From: Mycetocola sp.
GTDB taxonomy: Bacteria > Actinomycetota > Actinomycetes > Actinomycetales > Microbacteriaceae
Length of the DNA stretch: 59,437 bases
Assembly (NCBI RefSeq): GCF_025464835.1
Contig: NZ_JAODMP010000095.1
Span: forward strand, 1 to 59,437
Direction of reading: 5' to 3'
The position numbers and the translations under genes are program-made. Under the pieces are notes generated by a model that had not been told where the DNA came from, ran no database searches, and saw only the letters and a program-made list of their open reading frames with translations. Below are positions 37,343 through 45,984 of the stretch, in pieces; the stretch's first letter is position 1; each line of letters begins with the position of its first letter.

Positions 37343-38709
37343 CAGCCTTCGAGAACGAAATCTGCTCCCAGCTGTTCCAGCTTGGCGATGAAGTTCTCGT
37401 AGCCGCGGCTGATGATGCCGACGTTCGAAACCCTGGACGTTCCCTCCGCACTCAGGGCCGCGATGAGGTGGGAGAAGCCGCCGCGAAGGTCGGGCACGAC
37501 GATGTCGGCGCCGCGAAGGTGCGTCGGGCCTGAGATGACGGCTGAGTGGTTGAAGTTCCTCTGACCGAACCGGCAGGCCTGTCCGCCCAGGCACTCCTTG
37601 TGGACCTGGATGGTCGCGCCCATTTCAACCAGCGCGTCGACAAAGCCGAACCGCTGCTCGTAAACGGTCTCGTGAACAATCGACACACCCTTCGCCTTGG
37701 TCAGAGCGACGACGAGAGGCTGCTGCCAGTCGGTCATGAAACCAGGGTGCACGTCGGTCTCGATGATGACCGGGTTGAGCTGGGTTCCCGGGTGGTAGAA
37801 CCGGATGCCATCATCAGCGATGTCGAACTTGCCACCGACCTTGCGGAAGACGTTGAGGAAGGTGAGCATCTCGGCCTGGCGTGCGCCGCCGACGAAGATG
37901 TCACCCTCGGTGGCGAGTGCCGCTGCTGCCCAGCTGGCGGCCTCGTTGCGGTCGAAGAGGGCCGTGTGCGAGTACCCGTCGAGGCGGTCGACACCCTCGA
38001 TGCGGATGACCCGGTCGGTGTCGACCGTGATGATCGCACCCATCTTCTGCAGGATGTTGATCAGGTCCATGATCTCGGGCTCGATCGCCGCGCCGCGAAG
38101 CTCGGTGATCCCTTCGGCACGAACGGCGGTGAGGAGCACCTGTTCGGTGGCGCCGACGCTCGGGTACGGAAGGTGAACTTTGGTGCCCTTGAGACCGTTG
38201 GGCGCAGACATCCGGATGCCGCTCGGCTGCTTCTCGACGACGGCTCCGAACTGGCGGAGAACTTCGAGGTGGTAGTCGATCGGGCGGTCGCCGATGCGGC
38301 ATCCGCCGAGGTCGGGGATGAACGCCTCGCCGAGCCGGTGCAGCAGCGGGCCGCAGAACAGGATCGGGATCCTGCTCGAGCCGGCGTGCGCGTCGATGTC
38401 GGCCATGTGGGCGCTCTCGACGTTGGAGGGGTCGAGGTGGAGCACGCCCTCCTCGTCGCTTGTGACTTTGACGCCGTGGACGTCGAGCAGTCCCCGGACG
38501 ACGCGCACATCGCTGATGTCAGGAACGTCGCGCAACACGCTCGGGGTCTCCCCAAGGATCGCAGCAACCATCGCCTTGGTGACGAGGTTCTTTGCTCCTT
38601 TGAGTTCGATGCGGCCGCGGAGCGGACGTCCACCGTGGATGGTGATTGTGTCGCCTTTGAGGCCCACGCTGGCTCCCGCCCGTGATGCGTCCTGAAGAAG
38701 TGAACTCAA
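37342..38709 (-). CDS. murA: UDP-N-acetylglucosamine 1-carboxyvinyltransferase
   Basis: MurA transfers enolpyruvate to UDP-GlcNAc, the first committed step of peptidoglycan synthesis. It has 455 residues with the substrate-binding Lys-Asn in GRIELKGAKNLVTKA, the loop LGGCRIGDRPID with the reactive Cys, and the late motif EGTSRVSNVGIISRGYE. The start is TTG at 38709 with AGG upstream, matching the family N-terminus SSLLQDASRAGA. It follows leuD by 19 bp. Confidence 0.94.
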   Translation of the reverse strand: MSSLLQDASRAGASVGLKGDTITIHGGRPLRGRIELKGAKNLVTKAMVAAILGETPSVLRDVPDISDVRVVRGLLDVHGVKVTSDEEGVLHLDPSNVESAHMADIDAHAGSSRIPILFCGPLLHRLGEAFIPDLGGCRIGDRPIDYHLEVLRQFGAVVEKQPSGIRMSAPNGLKGTKVHLPYPSVGATEQVLLTAVRAEGITELRGAAIEPEIMDLINILQKMGAIITVDTDRVIRIEGVDRLDGYSHTALFDRNEAASWAAAALATEGDIFVGGARQAEMLTFLNVFRKVGGKFDIADDGIRFYHPGTQLNPVIIETDVHPGFMTDWQQPLVVALTKAKGVSIVHETVYEQRFGFVDALVEMGATIQVHKECLGGQACRFGQRNFNHSAVISGPTHLRGADIVVPDLRGGFSHLIAALSAEGTSRVSNVGIISRGYENFIAKLEQLGADFVLEG

Positions 38710-38728
38710 ATGTATTACCTGCGCTGCC

Positions 38729-39325
38729 TTACTTGATCGGAAGAGTCTTGGGTCGCCATGACTCTCTTGAAGCCTCGAACTGGGTGATCTGTGCTTCGTT
38801 GCGCAGGGTGAGGCCGATGTCGTCCAACCCTTCGAGGAGCCGCCACCTAGTGTAATCATCGATCTCGAACGAAACCGTGAGGTCACCGATAGCAACTGTC
38901 TGTGCAACCAGATCGACGGTTATCTCTATTCCCGGCTGGGCATCTATCAGCGCCCAGATCTTCTTCGTGTCGTCCTCGGAGATCTGCGCGGCCAGCAATC
39001 CTTGTTTGCCTGAGTTGCCACGGAATATGTCTCCGAAGCGCGGGCTGAGGATGACCTGGAACCCGAAGTCGCGAAGCGCCCACACAGCGTGCTCGCGGGA
39101 GGAACCGGTGCCGAAATCCGACCCGGCGACAAGGACCTTCGCGCCTTGGAATGCCGGCTGGTTGAGCACGAAGGCAGGGTCCTGCCGCCAGGCCGCGAAG
39201 AGTGCGTCCTCAAAACCGGTCTTGGTGACTCGCTTCAGATAGGCCGCAGGGATGATCTGGTCGGTGTCGACGTTGGATCTGGTGAGCGGCGCGGCGATAC
39301 CGGTGACTGTGGTGAATTTCTCCAT
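38729..39325 (-). CDS. leuD: 3-isopropylmalate dehydratase small subunit
   Basis: LeuD forms the swivel domain of the isomerase that turns 2- into 3-isopropylmalate in leucine synthesis. It has 198 residues with [15 protein letters not shown] and [19 protein letters not shown], the family signatures. ATG at 39325 has AGGAG upstream and lies 2 nt after the leuC stop. Starts upstream of it in the same frame lie inside leuC. Confidence 0.96.
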   Translation of the reverse strand: MEKFTTVTGIAAPLTRSNVDTDQIIPAAYLKRVTKTGFEDALFAAWRQDPAFVLNQPAFQGAKVLVAGSDFGTGSSREHAVWALRDFGFQVILSPRFGDIFRGNSGKQGLLAAQISEDDTKKIWALIDAQPGIEITVDLVAQTVAIGDLTVSFEIDDYTRWRLLEGLDDIGLTLRNEAQITQFEASRESWRPKTLPIK

Positions 39326-39327
39326 GG

Positions 39328-40827
39328 TCAGTTCGCTCCTTCGAGGTCGGCGGGGCTGGACAGGGTGCCGCGGATAGCGGTCGCCGCTGCGACGAGCGGC
39401 GACACCAGGTGGGTGCGACCGCCTTTGCCCTGGCGTCCCTCGAAGTTGCGGTTGCTTGTCGATGCGCAACGCTCACCAGGCGCGAGCTGGTCCGGGTTCA
39501 TACCCAGGCACATCGAACAGCCGGCGAAGCGCCATTCAGCGCCGAAGTCGGTGATGATCTTGTCGAGACCTTCGGCCTCCGCTTCGATCCGGACCCGGGC
39601 TGAACCGGGGACGACCATGACACGGACGCCGTCTGCTTTCTTCTTTCCTTCGATGACGGATGCGAAAGCACGGAGGTCTTCGATTCGGCTGTTCGTGCAC
39701 GAGCCCATGAAGACCGCGTCGACGGGGATCTGCTTCATCGGCGTTCCTGCCGCGAGGTCCATGTATTCGAGGGCGCGTTCGGCCGCTGCGCGCTCGTTCG
39801 GGTCTGTGATGGAATGCGGGTCCGGCACGGTGTCGCTCAGCGAAACACCCTGGCCAGGGTTCGTACCCCAGGTCACGAAGGGATCAAGCGTGTCCGCATC
39901 GAGGTGCACCTCGGCGTCGAACACGGCACCCTCGTCGGTGGGCAGCGTGTTCCAGTACGCGACAGCGGCATCCCAGTCGGCACCCTCCGGGGCATGTGGG
40001 CGACCTTTGAGATAGGCGTATGTCGTCTCATCCGGTGCGACCATGCCTGCACGCGCGCCGGCTTCGATCGACATGTTGCAGATCGTCATCCGGCCCTCCA
40101 TCGAGAGCGCGCGAATCGCGGAGCCACGGTACTCGAGCACATACCCCTGGCCGCCGCCTGTGCCGATCTTGGCGATCACGGCGAGAATGATGTCCTTCGC
40201 AGTGACTCCGGGGCGGAGGGTTCCCTCGACGTTGATGGCCATCGTCTTGAACGCCTTGAGCGGCAGTGTCTGGGTGGCGAGCACATGCTCCACTTCGCTC
40301 GTGCCTATTCCGAACGCCATCGCCCCGAATGCGCCGTGCGTCGATGTGTGCGAATCACCACACACGACCGTGATCCCGGGCATGGTCAGCCCAAGCTGCG
40401 GTCCGACGACGTGGACGATGCCCTGTTCGATGTCGCCGAGAGAGTGCAGTCGCACGCCGAATTCAGCGGCGTTCTTGCGCAGGGTTTCGATCTGCGTGCG
40501 GCTCGTGAGATCGGCGATGGGCTTGTCGATGGCGAGCGTGGGGGTGTTGTGGTCTTCGGTCGCAATCGTCAGGTCCGGACGGCGCACCGGCCGCCCGGCG
40601 AGACGGAGCCCGTCGAACGCCTGCGGGCTCGTCACTTCGTGGAGGAGGTGAAGGTCGATGTAGATGAGGTCGGGTGTTCCGTCCTCCCCCTTGGCGACGA
40701 GGTGGTCTTCCCAGATCTTTTCCGCAAGGGTTCGCGGCTGCGGCGACGGGGCGGCATGTTTGGGATGGCCGGTGCGCGTGCCGGTTGCTGGCACGACTTC
40801 TTCGACTGGGACGGTGTTCTGCTGCAT
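39328..40827 (-). CDS. leuC: 3-isopropylmalate dehydratase large subunit
   Basis: LeuC is the [4Fe-4S] aconitase-type catalytic subunit that pairs with LeuD. It has 499 residues. [16 protein letters not shown] and [16 protein letters not shown] carry the first cluster Cys, and [13 protein letters not shown] carries the other two. The ~35 N-terminal residues before [11 protein letters not shown] are an extension rich in Pro, Thr and Gly. AGGAAAC precedes the ATG. A leucine-rich leader peptide and a hairpin lie 42-105 nt upstream. Confidence 0.96.
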   Translation of the reverse strand: MQQNTVPVEEVVPATGTRTGHPKHAAPSPQPRTLAEKIWEDHLVAKGEDGTPDLIYIDLHLLHEVTSPQAFDGLRLAGRPVRRPDLTIATEDHNTPTLAIDKPIADLTSRTQIETLRKNAAEFGVRLHSLGDIEQGIVHVVGPQLGLTMPGITVVCGDSHTSTHGAFGAMAFGIGTSEVEHVLATQTLPLKAFKTMAINVEGTLRPGVTAKDIILAVIAKIGTGGGQGYVLEYRGSAIRALSMEGRMTICNMSIEAGARAGMVAPDETTYAYLKGRPHAPEGADWDAAVAYWNTLPTDEGAVFDAEVHLDADTLDPFVTWGTNPGQGVSLSDTVPDPHSITDPNERAAAERALEYMDLAAGTPMKQIPVDAVFMGSCTNSRIEDLRAFASVIEGKKKADGVRVMVVPGSARVRIEAEAEGLDKIITDFGAEWRFAGCSMCLGMNPDQLAPGERCASTSNRNFEGRQGKGGRTHLVSPLVAAATAIRGTLSSPADLEGAN

Positions 40828-40868
40828 CAGTTTCCTCGCAAGAAAGGTTGGATCAGGCAGGACAAACC

Positions 40869-40906
40869 CCGCGACGGGGCGGCCTGGATGTTAGGCCCCG
40901 TCGCGG
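40869..40906 (-). terminator. attenuator hairpin upstream of leuC
   Basis: The arms 40895-40906 and 40869-40880 are perfectly complementary over 12 bp around a 14-nt loop. In the minus-strand transcript the hairpin is followed by GGTTTGTCC. The 5' arm contains the last codons of the leader peptide, 6 nt after its three consecutive Leu codons. Transcription or translation attenuation is inferred from this geometry. Confidence 0.65.
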
Positions 40907-40932
40907 CAACTAAGAAGCAGCCTGAACAGCAC
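40891..40932 (-). CDS. leuL: leucine leader peptide (MLFRLLLSCRDGA)
   Basis: This 13-codon frame (GTG start, TAA stop) contains four Leu codons, three of them consecutive (CTG CTT CTT), directly upstream of a 12-bp hairpin and the leucine-synthesis gene leuC. A TATTCT box ends 6 nt before the GTG, so the leader would be translated from the very 5' end. A ribosome stalled on the Leu codons would cover the base of the hairpin, while one that finishes would free it. Gene context and the Leu cluster make this a likely leu attenuator; it has not been tested. Confidence 0.65.
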   Translation of the reverse strand: MLFRLLLSCRDGA

Positions 40933-40938
40933 GCACTC

Positions 40939-40944
40939 AGAATA
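40939..40944 (-). promoter_or_regulatory. -10 box of the leu leader
   Basis: TATTCT on the minus strand ends 6 nt before the leader GTG, so transcription should start at or near that codon. No good -35 is visible. Confidence 0.5.
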
Positions 40945-41097
40945 TCACTCGCGCACGCTGTACCCCTCGATCAACAGTCATAGTGACCTGGCGCGCCGCG
41001 TCCCGATGTCGGTGGTTGGTGGTGGACCGAGCGCACGAACAACATTCCCCAGCACCCTGTGCCCGAGCTCCGGGTGGGGTCGCGGACGCACGGCAAA

Positions 41098-41130
41098 GGC
41101 CCTGACTCCAGCGTTGCTGAAGTCAGGGCC
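41098..41130 (-). terminator. distal terminator hairpin after the TerC gene
   Basis: A 10-bp stem GGCCCTGACT/AGTCAGGGCC is extended by an inner 4-bp stem with loop GTT. In the minus-strand transcript CTTT follows. Confidence 0.65.
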
Positions 41131-41146
41131 TCTTCTTGAACCGTTC

Positions 41147-41169
41147 GCCTGCCTGGCGGCCAGGCAGGC
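41147..41169 (-). terminator. proximal hairpin after the TerC gene
   Basis: A 10-bp perfect stem GCCTGCCTGG/CCAGGCAGGC with loop CGG starts 5 nt after the stop codon. Together with the hairpin at 41098-41130 it makes a tandem terminator. Confidence 0.55.
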
Positions 41170-41174
41170 ATCCG

Positions 41175-42176
41175 TCAGCCGATGGAGATGGATTCCTTCT
41201 TGCGTTCGTCCCTGCTGGACTTGACCAGGCTCGCGACGGTGGACACGATCATCGCGCCGACGATCACCGCGAGCGAGGTCCAAGTGTTGATCTCAGGCGC
41301 CCAAAGGATGCCCTCGCCGTTGTTGATGAACGGGAGTTCGTTCGTGTGCATGGCGTGAAGCACGAGCTTCACACCGATGAAGGCGAGGATGAACGCGATG
41401 CCGTACTTGAGGTAGTGGAGTCGCTCGAGCAACCCACCGAGCATGAAGTACAACTGGCGGAGACCCATCAGCGCGAAGATGTTGGCCGTGAAGACGATGA
41501 ACGGGCTCTGCGTGATCCCGAAGATGGCCGGGATCGAGTCGAGGGCGAACATCACGTCGGTGGTGCCGATCGCGATGAACACGATGAGCATCGGGGTCCA
41601 GACCTTCTTGCCGTCGATCACCGTACGCAGCTTGGAGTCGTGGTAGTCAGGCGAAACGCTGATGTGACGCTTCATGTAGGTGATGAGCGCCGTTTCGCCG
41701 TCCTCAGCATCCTCGTTGTGGCCGAACGCCTGCTTCCACGCCGTGTAGAGGAGGAAGGCACCGAAGATGTAGAACACCCAGCTGAAGCTTTCGATCAGCT
41801 GCGCGCCGAGCACGATGAACACGCCGCGGAAGATGAGCGCGATGATGATGCCCACCATCAGCACTTCCTGCTGCAGACGTTTCGGCACCGAGAACCTGGC
41901 CATGATGATGACGAAGACGAAGAGGTTGTCGATCGACAGGCTGTACTCCGTGAGCCAGCCCGCGAGGAACTGGCCGGCGAACTCGCCGCCGGAGATGAGG
42001 AACATCAGCCCGGCGAAGACGAGCGCCAGCGTGACGTAGAAGACGACCCACAGGGTGGATTCCTTCATCGACGGGATGTGGGGTCTCTTGACCACGAGAA
42101 GAAGGTCGGCGAGAAGGATGAGGCCGAGCACGACATAGGAGCCGATTTCGAACCAGAGGGGCAGAACCGGGTGCAT
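41175..42176 (-). CDS. TerC-family integral membrane protein (probable Mn2+ exporter)
   Basis: This 333-residue protein has about 8-9 membrane segments. The TerC signature acids lie in the membrane: SLSIDNLFVFVIIMARF and the later TTDVMFALDSIPAIFG. TerC proteins such as Alx and MeeF are associated with Mn2+ efflux. The yybP-ykoY-type leader supports that role here. ATG at 42176 has AAAGGA upstream; the longer frame above it runs through the riboswitch. Two terminators follow. Confidence 0.9.
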   Translation of the reverse strand: MHPVLPLWFEIGSYVVLGLILLADLLLVVKRPHIPSMKESTLWVVFYVTLALVFAGLMFLISGGEFAGQFLAGWLTEYSLSIDNLFVFVIIMARFSVPKRLQQEVLMVGIIIALIFRGVFIVLGAQLIESFSWVFYIFGAFLLYTAWKQAFGHNEDAEDGETALITYMKRHISVSPDYHDSKLRTVIDGKKVWTPMLIVFIAIGTTDVMFALDSIPAIFGITQSPFIVFTANIFALMGLRQLYFMLGGLLERLHYLKYGIAFILAFIGVKLVLHAMHTNELPFINNGEGILWAPEINTWTSLAVIVGAMIVSTVASLVKSSRDERKKESISIG

Positions 42177-42218
42177 CCGGATCCTTTCGGTGAGAGTGAG
42201 AGTGGGTACGTGAAACCC

Positions 42219-42326
42219 CCGAAAGTCTCTCCCGCATCGACCACATGGTCGTGCCACGACGCCCGGGGTCTCATCGATGCGACCCGTGTTGACGGATGCC
42301 GTGCTGAGGGATACTCCCCTTCGCTG
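42219..42326 (-). ncRNA. yybP-ykoY (Mn2+) riboswitch
   Basis: The minus-strand leader of the TerC gene has the conserved aptamer blocks GAAGGGGAGTATCCC at its 5' side and GGGAGAGACTTTCGG at its 3' side, about 90 nt apart. The outer ends (CGAAG with CTTTCG) can pair as P1. The position directly upstream of a TerC gene is classical for this Mn2+ sensor. It should raise TerC expression when Mn2+ is high. No separate strong terminator is visible before the ribosome-binding site, so translational control is possible. Confidence 0.8.
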
Positions 42327-42331
42327 GATTC

Positions 42332-42337
42332 ACTTTA
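42332..42337 (-). promoter_or_regulatory. -10 box of the TerC/riboswitch transcript
   Basis: TAAAGT on the minus strand lies 6 nt before the aptamer P1 strand, a fitting start for a riboswitch transcript. The -35 is weak. Confidence 0.4.
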
Positions 42338-42452
42338 GCCGATCAACGGACCGCTCATTGCCGGACGGGAACCCACCAGCGGCGCAGGTACCCGGCCGGG
42401 CCATTTCCCGCGGAGAGGGTCATGTTGTGATAGCAGGTGGCACACTGAATCC

Positions 42453-44240
42453 GTGGCCATGGGAATCGAAGACTATGCGCTGATCAGCGACTGTTACACG
42501 GCGGCACTGGTCGCCAAAGACGGCAGCATCGACTGGCTGTGCATGCCGAGGTACGACTCCCCGTCGATGTTCGGTGCCCTGCTCGGCACAGAGGATCATG
42601 GGCGATGGCAACTCGCGCCGTCTGACGCACGGGCGACCAGCACTCGGCGTTACGACGGAGACTGCTTCACCCTGATCACCACCTGGACGACGCGGACCGG
42701 TGTCGTCGAAGTCACCGATATGATGCCGCGTGGCGACCACCGTGCCGACGTGGTCCGCCGGATCCGAGGCATTTCGGGTTGGGTCGAGATGCACCAGCGA
42801 CTCCGGATCCGCTTCGGTTATTCAGCGGCGATGCCCTGGGTGCGGAAGCTCCATGATGAGTACGGAACCTCGCTCCTCGCCGTCGCTGGACCCGACGCCG
42901 TCATCCTGCGCGGTCCTGAACTGTTCGCAAGAGACCACGAACACACAGGCACGTTCACCGTCCCCGCCGGTGAAACCGTCGACGTGACCATGACCTGGTT
43001 CCCCTCCCACCGGGAACCACCCAGCCCGCTCCACATCGACGAGCAACTGGCCCTGACCGAGCGGTGGTGGCACAACTGGGCTTCGATCCTCGAACAGCAC
43101 GGTGCGTACGCCGACGAGGTGTCCAGATCGTTGCTCGTGATGCGAGCGCTCACTCACGAGGAGACCGGCGGCATCGTGGCTGCGGCCACCACGTCGCTTC
43201 CGGAGAACTTCGGCGGAAGCCGCAACTGGGATTACCGCTACGTCTGGTTACGCGACGCGTCCCTTGCTGTGACGGCGCTGGTCTCCTGCGGCATCACCGA
43301 AGGGGTGGACCGCTGGCGGCTGTGGCTGCTCCGGGCCATCGCCGGAGACCCGAAGGACGTGCAGATCATGTACGGGATCGGCGGCGAACGCGACCTGCCC
43401 GAACGGGAGCTTCCTGCGTTTCCCGGATATCGCGATTCCACGCCGGTGCGAATCGGCAACGCCGCGGCGCTTCAGTTCCAGTCGGATGTGATCGGCGAGG
43501 TGATGGTTGCCTTGCACGAGGCTCGCGTCGCCGGCGTCGCCGAAACAGGATCCTCCTGGGCTCTTCAGCGTGCGCTCGTCAGCTTCATGGAAACGCACTG
43601 GCAGTCGCCCGACCAGGGAATCTGGGAGATCCGGGGCGTCCCCCGCCGCTTCACCCACTCCCGCGTCATGATGTGGGCGGCGTTCGACCGCGCGATCAAG
43701 GCGGTCACCGAGTTCGGCCTCGACGGGCCCGTCGACCGCTGGATCGAACTGCGGGCGCTCATCCGTGAGGAAATCGACACGGAAGGCTTCGACACGGAGC
43801 GCAACACATATGTCCAGTACTACGGCACAACCGAGGTGGATGCCTCCCTGCTCCAGCTTGTCGATGTCGGGTACTGCCGCGCGGATTCACCTCGGATGCT
43901 CGGAACCGTCGCGGCCATCGAGTCGGATCTGTTGAGGGACGGCCTGCTGTTGCGGTACCGCACGCAGGCGGGCGTCGATGGGCTGCCGGGCGACGAGCAT
44001 CCGTTCCTCGCCTGCTCATTCTGGCTGGTGTGTCAGTATGCCCGCACCGGACGACGGGAGGAGGCTCACGCGCTGATGGACCGGCTGGTCGGCTTCTCGA
44101 ACGATGTCGGTCTTCTCAGCGAAGAGTACGACGTCATCCACGGGAGACAGGTCGGGAACACGCCGCAGGCGTTCTCCCACCTGGCTTTGGTCATGGCTGC
44201 GAAGGCGATTCGCGCCGCTGAGGCTGGTGAGTACGAGTAG
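42453..44240 (+). CDS. GH15 family glycoside hydrolase (trehalase or glucoamylase-like)
   Basis: This 595-residue cytoplasmic protein has no signal peptide. An N-terminal beta-sandwich (MGIEDYALISDCYTAALV, DGSIDWLCMPRYDSPS) precedes the (alpha/alpha)6 catalytic barrel with NWDYRYVWLRDASL (~259-271) and the late DEHPFLACSFWLVCQYA box. Mycobacterial GH15 trehalases share this layout, so trehalose cleavage is possible, but glucoamylase or isomaltosidase activity cannot be excluded. The start is GTG at 42453; an ATG lies two codons on. It is divergent from the riboswitch-controlled TerC gene. Confidence 0.85.
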   Translation: MAMGIEDYALISDCYTAALVAKDGSIDWLCMPRYDSPSMFGALLGTEDHGRWQLAPSDARATSTRRYDGDCFTLITTWTTRTGVVEVTDMMPRGDHRADVVRRIRGISGWVEMHQRLRIRFGYSAAMPWVRKLHDEYGTSLLAVAGPDAVILRGPELFARDHEHTGTFTVPAGETVDVTMTWFPSHREPPSPLHIDEQLALTERWWHNWASILEQHGAYADEVSRSLLVMRALTHEETGGIVAAATTSLPENFGGSRNWDYRYVWLRDASLAVTALVSCGITEGVDRWRLWLLRAIAGDPKDVQIMYGIGGERDLPERELPAFPGYRDSTPVRIGNAAALQFQSDVIGEVMVALHEARVAGVAETGSSWALQRALVSFMETHWQSPDQGIWEIRGVPRRFTHSRVMMWAAFDRAIKAVTEFGLDGPVDRWIELRALIREEIDTEGFDTERNTYVQYYGTTEVDASLLQLVDVGYCRADSPRMLGTVAAIESDLLRDGLLLRYRTQAGVDGLPGDEHPFLACSFWLVCQYARTGRREEAHALMDRLVGFSNDVGLLSEEYDVIHGRQVGNTPQAFSHLALVMAAKAIRAAEAGEYE

Positions 44241-44249
44241 TCCGACGCT

Positions 44250-45266
44250 TCAACGTTTACCTGCTAACGCGGTCAGCAGCCTTTCGAGTGGGCCACGACC
44301 GAGGAAGTATCGCCACAGGCTCGCCCCGAGCAGGGAGGCAACGGCGAGTCCGATCAGCAGGGGCCAGCCGGGGTATTCCGGCCCCCCGGACTCCTGCGCT
44401 CCCGCCACCATGGCCAACATGAATATCTGCGCCGTGTACACCGTGAGCGCGAGGGCGCCGGCCGCGCCGAGCGGCCAGAGAACGGCCCGGGCAGTGTCAC
44501 CCAAGCGCCCTGCGGTCGTCACAAGACCGAGCAGCCCGATAACGGCGAACGCCGTTCCGCCTGAGCCGAGGATCTCTGCCGTCGAGCCCGAGTGCGCCTC
44601 CGCGCTGACGCCGGGAATCAGTATGCTGCTGCCGTACCCGGCGACCGCGGCTGCGATGCCTCCAGCGAGAAGCCAGACCTGGGTGCGGCGGCGTGCGAGC
44701 CCAGACCTGGCGGCAACCAGGCCGGTGAGAAGAATCGGCAACCACACGAGCGCGGGGTACCACCCGGTGAGGAGATACTCGCGGCCGATATCGAACGCGG
44801 ATGCCGGCGGCCGGTTCCCGGGATCCATAAGTCGTGCAAGGGCCGGTGCCACGAAAAGCAAGACCGCGGCCGCCGTGGTGAGGATCACCCGTCGGGTGAA
44901 GAGCAGGGGAAGCACGAGCAGGAACATCACCGCGTAATAGTCGAGGATGATGGCGATGTTGCTGCCGAGTGCCGCCAGAAGCACCCCGAGCAGGAACACG
45001 AAGAGGGCTCGCACGAGCACAACCCGCCTTATCGCCGATCGGGCTCCTCGCGGCGGCGGCTCGGTTCCCCCGGAGAGCAACCCGAGCGAGACGCCGGCCA
45101 GCGCGGCGAACAGGATCGACGAGCGCCCGTCCACAAGGAGTTCACCGTCATCCGCCCGTGGCATCGTATGCGCCACGAACATGCCGAGGATGGCGAGTCC
45201 CCTGGCGATGTCCACCGCGGGGATGCGTGGCGGCGCCAGCTTCTCCGGGGCTGACACCATGTTCAT
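44250..45266 (-). CDS. membrane protein of the heparan-acetyltransferase-like/DUF418 group
   Basis: This 338-residue polytopic protein has about ten hydrophobic segments. The N-terminal RIPAVDIARGLAILGMFVAH, with Asp, Arg and His, is typical of the YeiB/DUF418 and heparan-alpha-glucosaminide acetyltransferase-like group, which moves acyl groups across the membrane. The acceptor is unknown. ATG at 45266 is chosen; a second ATG lies two codons later. It is convergent with GH15 with only 9 bp between. Confidence 0.75.
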   Translation of the reverse strand: MNMVSAPEKLAPPRIPAVDIARGLAILGMFVAHTMPRADDGELLVDGRSSILFAALAGVSLGLLSGGTEPPPRGARSAIRRVVLVRALFVFLLGVLLAALGSNIAIILDYYAVMFLLVLPLLFTRRVILTTAAAVLLFVAPALARLMDPGNRPPASAFDIGREYLLTGWYPALVWLPILLTGLVAARSGLARRRTQVWLLAGGIAAAVAGYGSSILIPGVSAEAHSGSTAEILGSGGTAFAVIGLLGLVTTAGRLGDTARAVLWPLGAAGALALTVYTAQIFMLAMVAGAQESGGPEYPGWPLLIGLAVASLLGASLWRYFLGRGPLERLLTALAGKR

Positions 45267-45342
45267 TCGAGCCGGCTCAGGCGCTGGGCTCTGAGGATCG
45301 CAGGTCGGCGAGGACACGCCGGCGTTTGATGTCGACGACGGC

Positions 45343-45528
45343 GTACAGGAGCGACGAGGGCCCATCGGGATCGGCGATCGCAAGCTGGCGGTCGAACGAG
45401 AACTTCAGCTCCGGTGAGGTCAGTTCGCTTCCGTCGGCCCAGGTCAGGCCTTCCTTGAGCTTCACCGTGAACTGGGTAGGTGTTGTGAACTCCGCCGACT
45501 CGGCGATGTCCGGGGCGGCATCCGGGCT
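45343..45528 (-). pseudogene. fragment of a peptide-binding protein (SBP family 5)
   Basis: The frame reads PDIAESAEFTTPTQFTVKLK, LTWADGSELTSPELKFSFDR and DPDGPSSLLY, a ~62-residue piece of the N-terminal third of oligopeptide ABC-transporter binding proteins. It has no signal peptide, lipobox or remainder, and unrelated sequence flanks it inside a 110-codon open frame (45609-45277). It lies in the 600-bp gap between the DUF418-like gene and tRNA-Glu. No other part of a peptide transporter is in the window. Confidence 0.7.
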
Positions 45529-45826
45529 GCGGTGACCGTCACGATTCGCCTGGCGTTGGTGGGTGGGGATGCCATATCCGTCTCCCCTTCTGTGCATGTG
45601 CGGACACAAATCGTGCGCAGATCATGTGCTGCGGCTCCAAAGCGCTTGGTGTGTTCCTTTATTAGCACAGGAGCATGCAGAGATGAGGATTTCTCGCTGG
45701 ATTGCGGGATTCACACATTCGCAACAATCGGGCGCAGATACTGCGGAAAACGCGACCGCCACGGCGATGGCTGCGGCTCGCTCACCGAACGGCGATTCTG
45801 GCGCCTCGACCTCGGGTTAATGCACG

Positions 45827-45860
45827 AAACCCTCGCAACAGGAACCTGCTGCGAGGGTTT
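45827..45860 (-). terminator. terminator of tRNA-Glu
   Basis: An 11-bp perfect stem AAACCCTCGCA/TGCGAGGGTTT with an inner CAG/CTG extension starts 10 nt after the tRNA 3' end. Confidence 0.8.
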
Positions 45861-45870
45861 GTGTGAGTTG

Positions 45871-45943
45871 TGACCCCAACGGGATTTGAACCCGTGCTGC
45901 CGCCGTGAGAGGGCGGTGTCCTAGGCCGCTAAACGATGGGGCC
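45871..45943 (-). tRNA. tRNA-Glu (CTC)
   Basis: A 73-nt tRNA on the minus strand. The acceptor pairs GGCCCCA with TGGGGTC (one G-T pair), the discriminator is A, and CCA is not encoded. The anticodon arm is CCGCC-CTCTCAC-GGCGG with anticodon CTC. The T arm CGGG-TTCAAAT-CCCG is regular. It is followed by a strong terminator. Confidence 0.95.
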
Positions 45944-45984
45944 GGAAACAACGTGTTTGAGTATGGCACACGAATCGACGTCGA

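Noticed and set aside
45827-45943. tRNA-Glu as an integration site
   Set aside because: No integrase and no duplicated tRNA 3' end seen in the window; the adjacent fragment alone is weak evidence.
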